Part shown: positions 44,156 to 56,499 of the stretch, piece by piece
How positions within the stretch are numbered: the first letter of the stretch is position 1
Layout of the letters: every line of letters begins with the position of its first letter
Origin: Lachnospiraceae bacterium
GTDB taxonomy: Bacteria; Bacillota; Clostridia; Lachnospirales; Lachnospiraceae
Assembly (NCBI GenBank): GCA_910574965.1
Contig: CAJTDB010000003.1
Span: 124,001-188,000 of the forward strand
DNA: 64,000 nucleotides
Direction: 5' to 3'
Notes under the pieces: model-generated
Told to the model about the DNA's origin: nothing
Seen by the model: the letters and a program-made list of their open reading frames with translations, nothing else
Databases searched by the model: none
Position numbers and translations under genes: made by a program

Positions 44156-46288
44156 TTACATGGACACTCGTTCTTCAATCTCAGCCATCTTGGCCGCGTT
44201 CAGACGGGTGTCTCCTTTTACCCTGGAATAAGACAGGTATCCGTTCATACGGTCAATCTTCGTCAGATTATGGCTGCCGCATTTGGGACAGATGTCCATG
44301 TCCAGTTCCTGGTGTCCGCAATCGTCGCAGTAGGCCAATGACAGGTTTACCCCTTCATAGAAGCCTTTTTTCATGGCACGCCTTACCAGTGTGCGGACCG
44401 CTTCTTTATTATAACTCACCGGATAGCGCACATACTGAATCTTTCCGCCATTGCAGAGTTCCCAGAACCGGCCTTCGCAGTCCTGTTTCTCAATCGGTGT
44501 CATGTCTTCCGTCACATGACAGTGGAAACTGTTGCTTACATAGGGACGGTCAGAAACATTTTCCACAATCCCGTATTTTTTACGGAATTGTTCAATCTGC
44601 AGGCCGCAGAGGCTTTCTGCCGGTGTCCCGTAGATAGCATAGAGGTTGCCGTCTTTTTCTTTGAATTCCGCAATTTTTCGGTTGATGTACTGCATGACTT
44701 CCAGCGCAAACTGTCCGTCCTCCCGGATGGATTTTCCATTGTATAATTCCTGCAGCTCATTCAGTGCCGTGATCCCAAAAGAAGCCGTCATGGGCTTTAA
44801 GAGCGGCTTAATCTTGTCATGAGGATCCAGATGCCCGCCGTAGAAACCGCCCTCACAGTATGCCAGCGGGTTCGTGGACGCCCGCATCTCTCCCAGATAA
44901 TCATAAGTTCTAATATGCAGGGAACGAATCATCTCCAGATAATAATCCAGCACCTCATAAAAATCCCGGTTCTCCGAACGGGACTGGGCAAGAATCATGG
45001 GAAGATGAAGGCTTACCGCTCCCACATTGAACCGTCCCACAAACACGGGCCTGTCCTCTTCATCCGCCGGCTTCATGCCGCCTCTTTCGTACCAGGGGCT
45101 TAGAAAGGCCCGGCAGCCCATGGGACTGATGACTCTTCCATATTTCTGATACATTTCCGAGATATAGCCCTCTCCGCTTAAGGACAGCCAGTCCGGATAC
45201 ATGGTTTTAGAAGAACATTCTACCCCTGCCTCAAACACGTCTTCGCAGCATTTTCCCGCCCCGTGAATGGCTTCATCATACAGAAAGACAATCTTCGGGA
45301 AGAGCACCGGTTTCTTGCTTCCCGGCTTTCCCTGTCCTTCCTGGTGCACCTGCAGAAGAGAGATATTGCACATCTTTTCAAACTGCTCCTGTCCAAGTCC
45401 CATTGTCACAGTGACAAACGGATAATCTCCCCTGGAGGAGCCTACCGTGTTTAGTTTGTATTCGATTCCCTGCCATCCCTGGTCAAAATCTCTGCGGACT
45501 TTTTTCATGGCATAAAGCTTTGCCTTCTCCTCGGCTCCTTCCCAGGAAGCATCCGCATAGGACATAAATTCCTTTTTGTACTTTGCGTAGCTCTTCTTGG
45601 CATAAGGTCCCAGAACCTTGTCCACCTCCGGTACTGTAAAACCACCGTACTGCTGGGCTGCCGTGCTGAGTATGATATCCCCCATGACATCGAACGCCGT
45701 ATCTAATGTCTTCGGTTCATTGTACCATACATTCCCCATCTCAAAACCGCCGCTTAACACATTGGCAATGTCAAACAGACAGCAGTTCATCGTATCCAGC
45801 CTTGCAGACTGGTCATGAATATAAATATAGCCATCCCTGCACGCCTGCAGCTCGTTTCGGTTCATAAAGAATTTCCGGTACAGCTCCTTATTCAGCTCAT
45901 TGAAAATCAGACTCCTTTTGGTGGCCACAAGTGCGCTGTCCGTATTGGCATTGCTCTTATCTCCAATGTAGCGAATAGACTGGCTCTTCGTATACACGTC
46001 ATCCATCATATGCACAAAATCTTTTTTATAATTCCGGTAATCCCGGTAACTCTTGGCCACTGCAGGATTTACCTTCTCCAGTGCCCGCTCCGCAATGTTG
46101 TGCATGTCCTGGATGTCAATCCCTTCTTTTCCAAGGGACTCTGCACTCTCCTGGGCAAATCTGCAGATATACTCCGTCTCCTCGTCGGTAAACTTATAGA
46201 GGATTCTTGCTGCGGATTTGTTGACCGCATTCACGACCTTTTCCACATTGAATGCTTCTCTTGTGCCATCCTTCTTGATTACATACAA
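44156..46288 (-). CDS. nrdD: Anaerobic ribonucleoside-triphosphate reductase
   Basis: Glycyl-radical class III reductase making dNTPs without oxygen, 710 residues. N-terminal ATP-cone (YVIKKDGTREAFNVEKVVNAVNK), catalytic Cys regions, the zinc site CDDC and CPKC near the C-terminus, and the radical Gly in RMNGYLSYSR. I start at TTG 46288 because GAAGGGGG is 8 nt upstream; the TTG at 46333 has none. The activase gene nrdG is not in the window. The gene has its own promoter. Confidence 0.93.
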   Translation of the reverse strand: MYVIKKDGTREAFNVEKVVNAVNKSAARILYKFTDEETEYICRFAQESAESLGKEGIDIQDMHNIAERALEKVNPAVAKSYRDYRNYKKDFVHMMDDVYTKSQSIRYIGDKSNANTDSALVATKRSLIFNELNKELYRKFFMNRNELQACRDGYIYIHDQSARLDTMNCCLFDIANVLSGGFEMGNVWYNEPKTLDTAFDVMGDIILSTAAQQYGGFTVPEVDKVLGPYAKKSYAKYKKEFMSYADASWEGAEEKAKLYAMKKVRRDFDQGWQGIEYKLNTVGSSRGDYPFVTVTMGLGQEQFEKMCNISLLQVHQEGQGKPGSKKPVLFPKIVFLYDEAIHGAGKCCEDVFEAGVECSSKTMYPDWLSLSGEGYISEMYQKYGRVISPMGCRAFLSPWYERGGMKPADEEDRPVFVGRFNVGAVSLHLPMILAQSRSENRDFYEVLDYYLEMIRSLHIRTYDYLGEMRASTNPLAYCEGGFYGGHLDPHDKIKPLLKPMTASFGITALNELQELYNGKSIREDGQFALEVMQYINRKIAEFKEKDGNLYAIYGTPAESLCGLQIEQFRKKYGIVENVSDRPYVSNSFHCHVTEDMTPIEKQDCEGRFWELCNGGKIQYVRYPVSYNKEAVRTLVRRAMKKGFYEGVNLSLAYCDDCGHQELDMDICPKCGSHNLTKIDRMNGYLSYSRVKGDTRLNAAKMAEIEERVSM

Positions 46289-46401
46289 ACCTGTATTCCC
46301 CCTTCTATTCGTGCTTCCTGCCTGTCCAGTCAATGCTGTTTACATAAGAAACTACTATATGTTGTGTTTCTCTTGCAGAAATCTTCCAAATGTTGAATAA
46401 A

Positions 46402-46430
46402 AGTATATACCATACCGCCTGCTTCTGCAA
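46402..46430 (-). promoter_or_regulatory. Sigma-A promoter of nrdD
   Basis: TTGCAG (46430-46425) and TATACT (46407-46402), spacer 17 bp, minus strand. ACACAACATATAGTAG just downstream resembles an NrdR box loosely; I would not rely on it. Confidence 0.6.
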
Positions 46431-46452
46431 TATACAAAATAGACAAAGATCG

Positions 46453-46506
46453 AAAAAAGGACAGTCCTGAAATACCGCCTCTGCTATATTTCCAGACTGC
46501 CCTTTC
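46453..46506 (-). terminator. Terminator of the CsoR-family gene
   Basis: On the minus strand AAAGGGCAGTC and GACTGTCCTTT pair with one G-U, enclosing GGAAATA/TATTTC, and are followed by TTTC. Confidence 0.65.
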
Positions 46507-46520
46507 CACAGGAATATTAT

Positions 46521-46928
46521 TCATTTCATAAAACGGTCAATGGCTTCTGTCAAATCCGCAATGGATTCCATGTCCCCGCATTCTACAGCTTCCACCAGAC
46601 AATGCTCGATATGGTCCTTTAAAATGACCTTACCCGTATTGTTGATGGCGGATTTCACTGCCGAAAGCTGAATCAATACCTCACTGCAATCTCTTCCGTC
46701 CTCTACCATCCGGCGGATAGATTCCAGATGCCCGATGGCACGGGACAAACGGTTCAGCACCGCTTTCGTGTTCGCATGGGTATGAGTATGGCCGTGCGCA
46801 TGACCGCTGTTTGGTCCATGAACATGCCCATGTCCGTCTTCCGGCTCATGTGTATGTTCGTATACCGTCCCGTCCGGCGCCGTATGCGTATGCTTTTCTT
46901 CTGCCACCTTTTCTCCTTTCCGGCTCAT
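46521..46928 (-). CDS. CsoR/FrmR-family metal-sensing regulator with His-rich N-terminal extension
   Basis: All-helical DNA-binding repressor of the CsoR/RcnR/FrmR family, 135 residues. The regulatory domain (about 52-135) has the conserved triad Cys (GRDCSEVLIQLSAVKSA), His and Cys (LKDHIEHCLVEAV). Ahead of it is an unusual 50-residue extension with about 13 histidines (EKHTHTAP, EHTHEPEDGHGHVHG, HAHGHTHTHA) that could bind Cu, Ni or Zn. Typical members are 85-95 residues. No transporter gene is next to it. Confidence 0.9.
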   Translation of the reverse strand: MSRKGEKVAEEKHTHTAPDGTVYEHTHEPEDGHGHVHGPNSGHAHGHTHTHANTKAVLNRLSRAIGHLESIRRMVEDGRDCSEVLIQLSAVKSAINNTGKVILKDHIEHCLVEAVECGDMESIADLTEAIDRFMK

Positions 46929-47009
46929 CCCTTCCTCCGACAGACAGTCTTTTTATATGCAGTATTCAGATATACTGCACGTTTTTACCCCTTGTCCGCC
47001 GGCATCTGC

Positions 47010-48401
47010 CTACAGATCGCAGTTTTTCACGGTTCTTGGAAACGGAATCACGTCACGGATATTTCCCATACCGGTCAGATACATGACACACCGCTCAAAG
47101 CCGAGTCCAAAGCCGGAATGCCGTGCTGTTCCATATTTTCTGAGGTCCAGATAGAAACCATAATCTTCTTTTGGAAGCCCCAGCTCCTCCATGCGCGCCG
47201 TCAGCTTCTGAAGATCGTCTTCCCTCTGGCTGCCCCCGATGATCTCTCCGATGCCCGGCACCAGACAGTCCATAGCAGCTACGGTTTTCCCATCTTCGTT
47301 CATCTTCATATAAAACGCTTTGATCTCCTTTGGATAATCCGTCACAAACACCGGACGCTTGAACACCTGTTCGGTCAAATAGCGTTCATGCTCCGTCTGC
47401 AGGTCACAGCCCCAGGAAACTTTATAATCAAAATGCTCGTTATTCTTCTCCAGAATCTCCACTGCTTCTGTATAAGTCACATGTCCGAACTCTGCGTTCA
47501 GTACATGGTTCAGCCGGTCTAACAGCCCTTTATCCACAAAGGAGTTAAAGAAATTCATCTCTTCCGGCGCCTGCTCCAGCACATAGCGGATTACATATTT
47601 CAGCATATCCTCCGCAATCTGCATATTGTCGGTCAGGTCTGCAAAGGCCATCTCCGGCTCAATCATCCAGAATTCCGCCGCATGCCGGGTGGTGTTGGAA
47701 TTTTCTGCCCGGAAAGTCGGCCCGAAGGTATAGATGTTCCGGAATGCCATAGCAAACGTCTCCCCGTTTAACTGCCCGCTGACTGTCAGATTGGTAGGTT
47801 TGCAGAAGAAATCCTGTGAAAAATCCACAGCACCTTCTTTTGTCTTCGGTACCTGGTTCAGATCCAGCGTCGTCACCTGGAACATTTCCCCGGCTCCTTC
47901 ACAATCGCTTCCGGTAATCAGCGGCGTATGCACATAGACAAATCCTCTCTCCTGGAAAAACTTGTGAATGGCAAAAGCCGTCAGAGAACGCACCCGGAAC
48001 ACGGCCTGAAATGTATTGGTTCTGGGGCGCAAATGCGTGATTGTCCGCAAATATTCCAGCGTATGCCGCTTTTTCTGCAGCGGATAATCCGGTGCGGATG
48101 CACCTTCCATGGTTACTTCCACGGCCTGAATCTCAAAAGGCTGTTTTGCCTGGGGTGTCGCCACCAGCGTTCCGCGCACGATCACCGCCGCACCTACATT
48201 CAGCCTGGAAATCTGCGCAAAATTGTCCATTGTATCGTGGTAAACAACTTGCAGTGTATCAAAAAATGTCCCATCATGGAGTACCAGAAAGCCAAAACTT
48301 TTAGAGTCACGCACACTGCGCACCCATCCCCCCACAGTGATCTCCCGGTCCAAATACGACTCTCTGTCCTTGTATAGCTCCCGAATCGTTATCATTTCCA
48401 T
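47010..48401 (-). CDS. asnS: Asparaginyl-tRNA synthetase
   Basis: Class IIb synthetase of 463 residues: N-terminal OB-fold anticodon domain ([19 protein letters not shown]), then the catalytic core with [24 protein letters not shown] (core [11 protein letters not shown], motif 2) and [15 protein letters not shown] (motif 3). Its start follows pyk by 24 nt, so the two are cotranscribed. Confidence 0.96.
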   Translation of the reverse strand: MEMITIRELYKDRESYLDREITVGGWVRSVRDSKSFGFLVLHDGTFFDTLQVVYHDTMDNFAQISRLNVGAAVIVRGTLVATPQAKQPFEIQAVEVTMEGASAPDYPLQKKRHTLEYLRTITHLRPRTNTFQAVFRVRSLTAFAIHKFFQERGFVYVHTPLITGSDCEGAGEMFQVTTLDLNQVPKTKEGAVDFSQDFFCKPTNLTVSGQLNGETFAMAFRNIYTFGPTFRAENSNTTRHAAEFWMIEPEMAFADLTDNMQIAEDMLKYVIRYVLEQAPEEMNFFNSFVDKGLLDRLNHVLNAEFGHVTYTEAVEILEKNNEHFDYKVSWGCDLQTEHERYLTEQVFKRPVFVTDYPKEIKAFYMKMNEDGKTVAAMDCLVPGIGEIIGGSQREDDLQKLTARMEELGLPKEDYGFYLDLRKYGTARHSGFGLGFERCVMYLTGMGNIRDVIPFPRTVKNCDL

Positions 48402-48425
48402 ATTTCTTTCCCTCGTTTCTCTCTG

Positions 48426-50168
48426 TTATCTTCCGCTGTATACGATCCCCTGCTCTGCATCGATCGTTACAAACGTACCGGATTTTAGTATATTTCCTGC
48501 ATTTCTCGCAGCCACAATTACCGGAATGTCCAGCGCCATGCCTACGATAGCCGCATGGCTGTAACGGTCCCCGGTTTCCGTAACAATACCCGCTGCGTCT
48601 TTCAGCTTGCTCATCATCTCATTGTTTGTCTGTTCCACCACAAGGATATCGCCCGGACGGAAGTTGTGCTCTAACTCTTCCATGCTTCTGCATACGCAGA
48701 CTTTGCCGGACTTCTTCAGCTTATTGCAGCCCTTGCCGGTAATCAGCGTATTGCCCGCCACATGCACCTTAATCATATTGGTCGTTCCGGACATTCCAAG
48801 AGGAACACCGGCCGTAATAACTGCCAGCTCTCCGCGCTTAATCAGCCCCTTCTGCTCCGCCTTCTCCACTGCATGATCGAACAGCTCATCCGCCGTATCT
48901 TCTTCCTCCATGAGAATCGGCACCACACCCCAGCACAAGTTTAACTGGCGGCATACCCGTTCTTCCGTAGAACAGCCGATAATCGGCACCGACGGACGGT
49001 ATTTGGAAATGCTGCCCACGGTCTTGCCGGACTTGGAGACGGCTACAATCGCCGCTGCCTTTAGATCCATGGCCGTAGTACAAGTAGCATGGGAAATAGC
49101 GTTGGTCACATCCGGACGTTGGGACAGTCTGCGGGGCTTAAATTCCATTGTATAATCAATGTCTTTTTCCGTGCGCTCTGCAATCCGCGCCATCGTCTTC
49201 ACCGCTTCCACCGGATAAGCCCCTGCCGCCGTCTCTCCGGAAAGCATAATGGCACTGGTTCCCTGATAAATAGCGTTGGATACATCCGAAGTCTCCGCAC
49301 GGGTCGGACGGGGATTTTTCATCATGGAGTCCAGCATCTGCGTCGCCGTAATTACCGGTTTGTCCATGCTGATGCACAGACGGATCAGTTTCTTCTGAAT
49401 AACGGGAACTTCTTCTAACGGAATTTCCACGCCCATGTCACCTCTGGCGATCATAATGCCGTCCGCTACCCGAAGGATGGCTGCACAGTTCTCCACGCCC
49501 TGCATGTTTTCGATTTTGGCGATGATATTGATGCCCTCTCCGTTATGGCTTTGCAGGATTCTTCGAATCTCCAGAATATCCTCTGCCGTTCTGGTAAAGG
49601 ATGCCGCAATATAGTCAAATCCCTGCTCTGCCGCAAAAAGAATATCCTCATAGTCTTTCTGACTGACAAAAGGCATCTTTAGTTCTACCCCTGGTACATT
49701 TACGCCTTTTCGATTGGAAATGAAACCGCCGTTTTTCACCTGGCAGACGATGCTGCGTCCCTCAATCCGAAGGACTTCCATTCCGATCAGTCCATCATCA
49801 ATGAGGATGGAATCTCCCGGACAGACATCCCGGAACAGTTCTTTATATGTGATGGATACTTTCTCTGCAGTACCTGTGATCTCTTCATCGGTCAGCGTAA
49901 AGATCTGTCCTGCCTTCAGTTCCAGCTTTCCGCCTTCTACTTCTCCGATACGAATCTCCGGCCCTTTCGTATCCAAAAGCGCTGCCACCGGAAGCCCCAA
50001 TTCCTTCCGGATCTTTTTCACCGCATCCAGTCTCACTTTCTGCTCCTCATGAGTTCCGTGAGAAAAATTCATTCTGGCTACGGCCATTCCTTCCTGCATT
50101 AACTGCCGGAGAACCTCCTCATTGTCCGTAGACGGCCCCAACGTACATACGATTTTTGTTTTCCTCAT
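48426..50168 (-). CDS. pyk: Pyruvate kinase with C-terminal PEP-utilising domain
   Basis: Glycolytic enzyme of 580 residues; catalytic barrel with KIVCTLGPSTDN, IMIARGDMGVEIP and TATQMLDSMMKNPRPTRAE, allosteric C domain, and an added 100-residue swivelling domain (ETGDRYSHAAIVGMALDIPV) as in Bacillus-type enzymes. AGGAGG lies 11 nt before the ATG. Its leader is filled by two identical 100-bp structured units; no promoter is visible in them. Confidence 0.95.
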   Translation of the reverse strand: MRKTKIVCTLGPSTDNEEVLRQLMQEGMAVARMNFSHGTHEEQKVRLDAVKKIRKELGLPVAALLDTKGPEIRIGEVEGGKLELKAGQIFTLTDEEITGTAEKVSITYKELFRDVCPGDSILIDDGLIGMEVLRIEGRSIVCQVKNGGFISNRKGVNVPGVELKMPFVSQKDYEDILFAAEQGFDYIAASFTRTAEDILEIRRILQSHNGEGINIIAKIENMQGVENCAAILRVADGIMIARGDMGVEIPLEEVPVIQKKLIRLCISMDKPVITATQMLDSMMKNPRPTRAETSDVSNAIYQGTSAIMLSGETAAGAYPVEAVKTMARIAERTEKDIDYTMEFKPRRLSQRPDVTNAISHATCTTAMDLKAAAIVAVSKSGKTVGSISKYRPSVPIIGCSTEERVCRQLNLCWGVVPILMEEEDTADELFDHAVEKAEQKGLIKRGELAVITAGVPLGMSGTTNMIKVHVAGNTLITGKGCNKLKKSGKVCVCRSMEELEHNFRPGDILVVEQTNNEMMSKLKDAAGIVTETGDRYSHAAIVGMALDIPVIVAARNAGNILKSGTFVTIDAEQGIVYSGR

Positions 50169-50190
50169 AAAAAATCCACCTCCTATTAAT

Positions 50191-50390
50191 CGTTCCGCAT
50201 CCTTCTTAAATCAGCCCCTTATCTGGAAGCATTCCCGGACACCTCCGTGTCCGTCCATCCTTCCGGCTGCTTTAAGAAGGATGCTGTTTTCGTTCCGCAT
50301 CCTTCTTAAATCAGCCCCTTATCTGGAAGCATTCCCGGACACCTCCGTGTCCGTCCATCCTTCCGGCTGCTTTAAGAAGGATGCTGTTTT
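50191..50390 (-). repeat. Two tandem identical structured leader units before pyk
   Basis: Unit 1 is 50191-50290 and unit 2 is 50291-50390, 100/100 identical. Each folds with outer stem GCATCCTTCTTAAA/TTTAAGAAGGATGC, middle stem CTGGAAG/CTTCCGG and inner hairpin CGGACAC/GTGTCCG. The remnant CGTTTTGCAT (50391-50400) suggests a third copy lost at the end of the upstream gene. Confidence 0.95.
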
Positions 50391-50399
50391 CGTTTTGCA

Positions 50400-52271
50400 T
50401 CAATCCGAAAGCAGCCCCAAACATACTACCCCCGGAAGGCACATAACAATCGAATACATATACCGGAAATACCACCCGTAAGTAGGTCCTGCCATACAGA
50501 TCAGAAAAACCACCAATAATGGTACAAGTATCAGCAGAAGATTCCGGTTATTTCTGTATATTCCATAAAAAAGCAGAAGCAGCAGCGCCCAAATATAAGA
50601 AGCTGCCAGATTGAGCACCGACAGCACCGGCATCTGAAAAAGCATTTCCCGCACATACTCCATCCGCTCCCTAAGGCCGGACAGCGCCTTTGGATAGCCC
50701 AGATTCAGTCCCTGATGGTCATTGCTTTCTTCCATATATTCCAGACTGGTCCCGTAATCCTGGATCTCCGTCGTATATCCGCTTGGATAGAAATATCCAT
50801 AAAGGTTGTTCATAGTGGCCTGCACATAAATATCCGGATGCCGGAAGAACATTCCGCCCCACGCCTTCAGATAGACCGCAATATCCTTCAGGGTCGCTTC
50901 TTTGTTAAATGTAGACTTTACCGGATCAGACAGATTCGGATTATACAGCTCACCTAAATGCTCATAATCCAGTACGGCAGCAATAGCCTCTGCCTCCTCT
51001 AAAGTCACATCTTCCCCTGCATCTCTTAAATATCTTGCCGTCTGCTGAAACGGTATAGAAAATAGCTGTCTTGTATTATTATCTTTGACCTGACACGCCG
51101 GAAGGATCCCCCTCTGGTAGATAAGAGAAAACAGAAAAACTCCCACTAACAGACTCAGAAACAGCCTTCGTTTCTCCTTCACCAGTATCCCTGCAGCCAG
51201 CAGCGTCAAAAAAAGCACATAAATTCCGTCCTGTCGGAAGAAAAAAGTCCCCGTTATGGAGATCAGCAGAGGCACATATTTCCTTTTTCCCTGCCCTTCT
51301 TCATATCTTCCCGTCAGCGCCCGGTGAAATTCCACTACAAAAAGCATCAGAAACGGCGCATACCACACATCTTTTACCTGCAGAAACAGATAATTCTGAA
51401 TCCGTGGGTTCAGAACAAAAAACGCCAGAACCACCATCAATACTTTCGGCGAAACCCGGCATTGGACCAGATAGCGGATTGTCCATGCGACAGCTCCTGC
51501 GGTCAGCAAAAATTGCAGAAGAGACAGGAAAAAGATGCCTCCATTGGCACTTCCAAACAGATTCTGTCCCAAAAAGGTAGCTGCAACCAGCAAAATCGTA
51601 TGGATGACCGGATGCTGATTTCTCAGATGTACACTTCCGTGGACAAGAGCCCCATACCCGTTGTCGATCTGTATCTTCGTATCACAGGTGAAAATACCCG
51701 GATATGACAATATCATATATGGAAGAAATGCCAGCAGGCAGGTCAGAAATGCCGTGCGAAAAGGATATGTTTCCAGATACTCCATATAGTATCCCACAAT
51801 GCCTTTTTGTTTATTTGTATCTCCCCGAAACAGCGCATGATCTGCCTGGTCATAAAGCAGGACAATTCCTGCATGAAACAGACAGTAATATCCTGCAAAA
51901 GCAATGCATGATTTTACAAACTGTACAGAGCTTCCAAAAACAAGTTCCCAGCTATTGCATTTATAAAAAGAATAGCCAAACACCATGCTGAATGCAAAAA
52001 ACGCTGCCGGAAGGCAGATACAGAGCTTTTTTATCCTTCCATCCGATCTATTCTCTTTCCGCTTTTCAGATACATACAGCAAATGCAAAAACAACAGGAA
52101 TAAAATCAGTGAGATCAGATCCGGATGTTTCAGGGCGCCAAGCAGCTCATCCAGCCGCCCCGCTCCCTCCCGGACATCCAGGTCAATCACCAGTGCGGAT
52201 ACTATCAGAAAGCTTTGCAGTCCATAAAACCACTTCCTGCCGCCAATCCGCCATCTCTTTTCATGAACCAT
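50400..52271 (-). CDS. Multi-pass membrane protein (DUF6020-like)
   Basis: 623 residues with about 12-14 hydrophobic segments, one long extracytoplasmic region after residue 180 containing DTKIQIDNGYGALVHG and NQHPVIHT, and a C-terminal helix cluster. The layout resembles GT-C glycosyltransferase-like membrane proteins; the Asp in TCDTKIQ and the His in HPVIH are candidate functional residues. Probably acts in envelope polysaccharide or glycan work (inference). It is upstream of pyk in the same direction. Confidence 0.72.
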   Translation of the reverse strand: MVHEKRWRIGGRKWFYGLQSFLIVSALVIDLDVREGAGRLDELLGALKHPDLISLILFLLFLHLLYVSEKRKENRSDGRIKKLCICLPAAFFAFSMVFGYSFYKCNSWELVFGSSVQFVKSCIAFAGYYCLFHAGIVLLYDQADHALFRGDTNKQKGIVGYYMEYLETYPFRTAFLTCLLAFLPYMILSYPGIFTCDTKIQIDNGYGALVHGSVHLRNQHPVIHTILLVAATFLGQNLFGSANGGIFFLSLLQFLLTAGAVAWTIRYLVQCRVSPKVLMVVLAFFVLNPRIQNYLFLQVKDVWYAPFLMLFVVEFHRALTGRYEEGQGKRKYVPLLISITGTFFFRQDGIYVLFLTLLAAGILVKEKRRLFLSLLVGVFLFSLIYQRGILPACQVKDNNTRQLFSIPFQQTARYLRDAGEDVTLEEAEAIAAVLDYEHLGELYNPNLSDPVKSTFNKEATLKDIAVYLKAWGGMFFRHPDIYVQATMNNLYGYFYPSGYTTEIQDYGTSLEYMEESNDHQGLNLGYPKALSGLRERMEYVREMLFQMPVLSVLNLAASYIWALLLLLFYGIYRNNRNLLLILVPLLVVFLICMAGPTYGWYFRYMYSIVMCLPGVVCLGLLSD

Positions 52272-52339
52272 AATGATGTTCTGTCCCGTCCGGACACTGC
52301 CGGTTCAGGCAGTCCCGGAACGGACAGCTCCTTCCATAT

Positions 52340-53862
<1,523 letters not shown>

Positions 53863-53936
53863 TGGACTTTACGGAAAAAACACCGCCAATCTGGACCGGA
53901 TGATTGTAAAAAATGTGTTTTATCCGTCTGCACTGA

Positions 53937-54145
53937 TTGAGAACCCTGCAAAAAGATAGTCTAATAAAATTTGCAAGAGAGGTGATGCCGGGAGCGTTGG
54001 CATAATGCCTCCCATTGTACCAGTGCCGGCGGTCCTGCTAACTGCAGAAATTATCCTGCTGCCCGTCTTCTGCCAGAAAGCTTAGCACGCAAAACACCGG
54101 AGCACATATCTGAAAAGATCGTGCCCCGGTGAAAGGTTTTATAGT
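53937..54145 (+). ncRNA. Candidate small RNA between guaB and groEL
   Basis: TTGAGA (53937-53942) and TCTAAT (53960-53965), spacer 17 bp, form a plausible plus-strand promoter in a 367-bp region without a long gene. The transcript would carry GGGAG/CTCCC and GGCAT/ATGCC foldings and could end at the hairpin 54095-54131. A 6-codon frame (MPGALA) with AGAGAGGTG lies at 53984. Speculative. Confidence 0.3.
54088..54131 (-). terminator. Terminator of groESL
   Basis: Minus-strand CACCGGGGCAC and GTGCTCCGGTG pair over 11 bp with one G-U, followed by TTTTGC. Confidence 0.7.
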
Positions 54146-54161
54146 ATTGGCTCTGGAGGAA

Positions 54162-55796
<1,635 letters not shown>

Positions 55797-55800
55797 CTAT

Positions 55801-56076
55801 TTATAGTTCCGCATCCTCCCGAATCATACCCCTTTGTCTGGAAGCATTTCCGGCCGCTACGCACCCGGAAATCCTTCCGGGCATGCTTCGGGACGATGCT
55901 GTTTTATAGTTCCGCATCCTCCCGAATCATACCCCTTTGTCTGGAAGCATTTCCGGCCGCTACGCACCCGGAAATCCTTCCGGGCATGCTTCGGGATGAT
56001 GCTGTTTTATAGTTCCGCATCCTCCCGAACCATGCCCCCTAGTCTGGAAGCATTTCTCAGGCAGATGCTGTTTTAG
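55801..56076 (-). repeat. Tandem structured leader units between groES and groEL
   Basis: Unit 1 is 55801-55903 and unit 2 is 55904-56006 (103-bp period, one difference); a shortened third unit is 56007-56076, lacking the inner hairpin. Stems per unit: TCCCGAA/TTCGGGA (outer), CTGGAAG/CTTCCGG (middle) and ATTTCCGG/CCGGAAAT (inner). The strand carrying AAAGGGGTATGA joins the middle and outer stems. The proximal unit ends at GATGCGGAAC, directly before AGGAGG of groEL. Confidence 0.95.
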
Positions 56077-56085
56077 TTGCCGAGA

Positions 56086-56391
<306 letters not shown>

Positions 56392-56405
56392 TCAGCTTCA
56401 TGTTA

Positions 56406-56432
56406 TTAGCACTCACTTACATCGAGTGCTAA
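56406..56432 (-). promoter_or_regulatory. CIRCE operator of groESL
   Basis: TTAGCACTC (56406-56414), a 9-nt spacer, GAGTGCTAA (56424-56432): a perfect inverted repeat bound by the heat-shock repressor HrcA. It lies just downstream of the start point set by the promoter at 56445. Confidence 0.97.
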
Positions 56433-56444
56433 TCTCTGGATAAT

Positions 56445-56473
56445 ATATTAGTACGTAAAAAGCGAATTGTCAA
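56445..56473 (-). promoter_or_regulatory. Sigma-A promoter of groESL
   Basis: Consensus TTGACA (56473-56468) and TAATAT (56450-56445), spacer 17 bp, minus strand. Confidence 0.75.
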
Positions 56474-56499
56474 TGGGGAAATTTCGATTTTTTTAGTTT

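Noticed and set aside
46340-46380. NrdR boxes upstream of nrdD
   Set aside because: Only one poor match is visible; functional sites normally come as two boxes.
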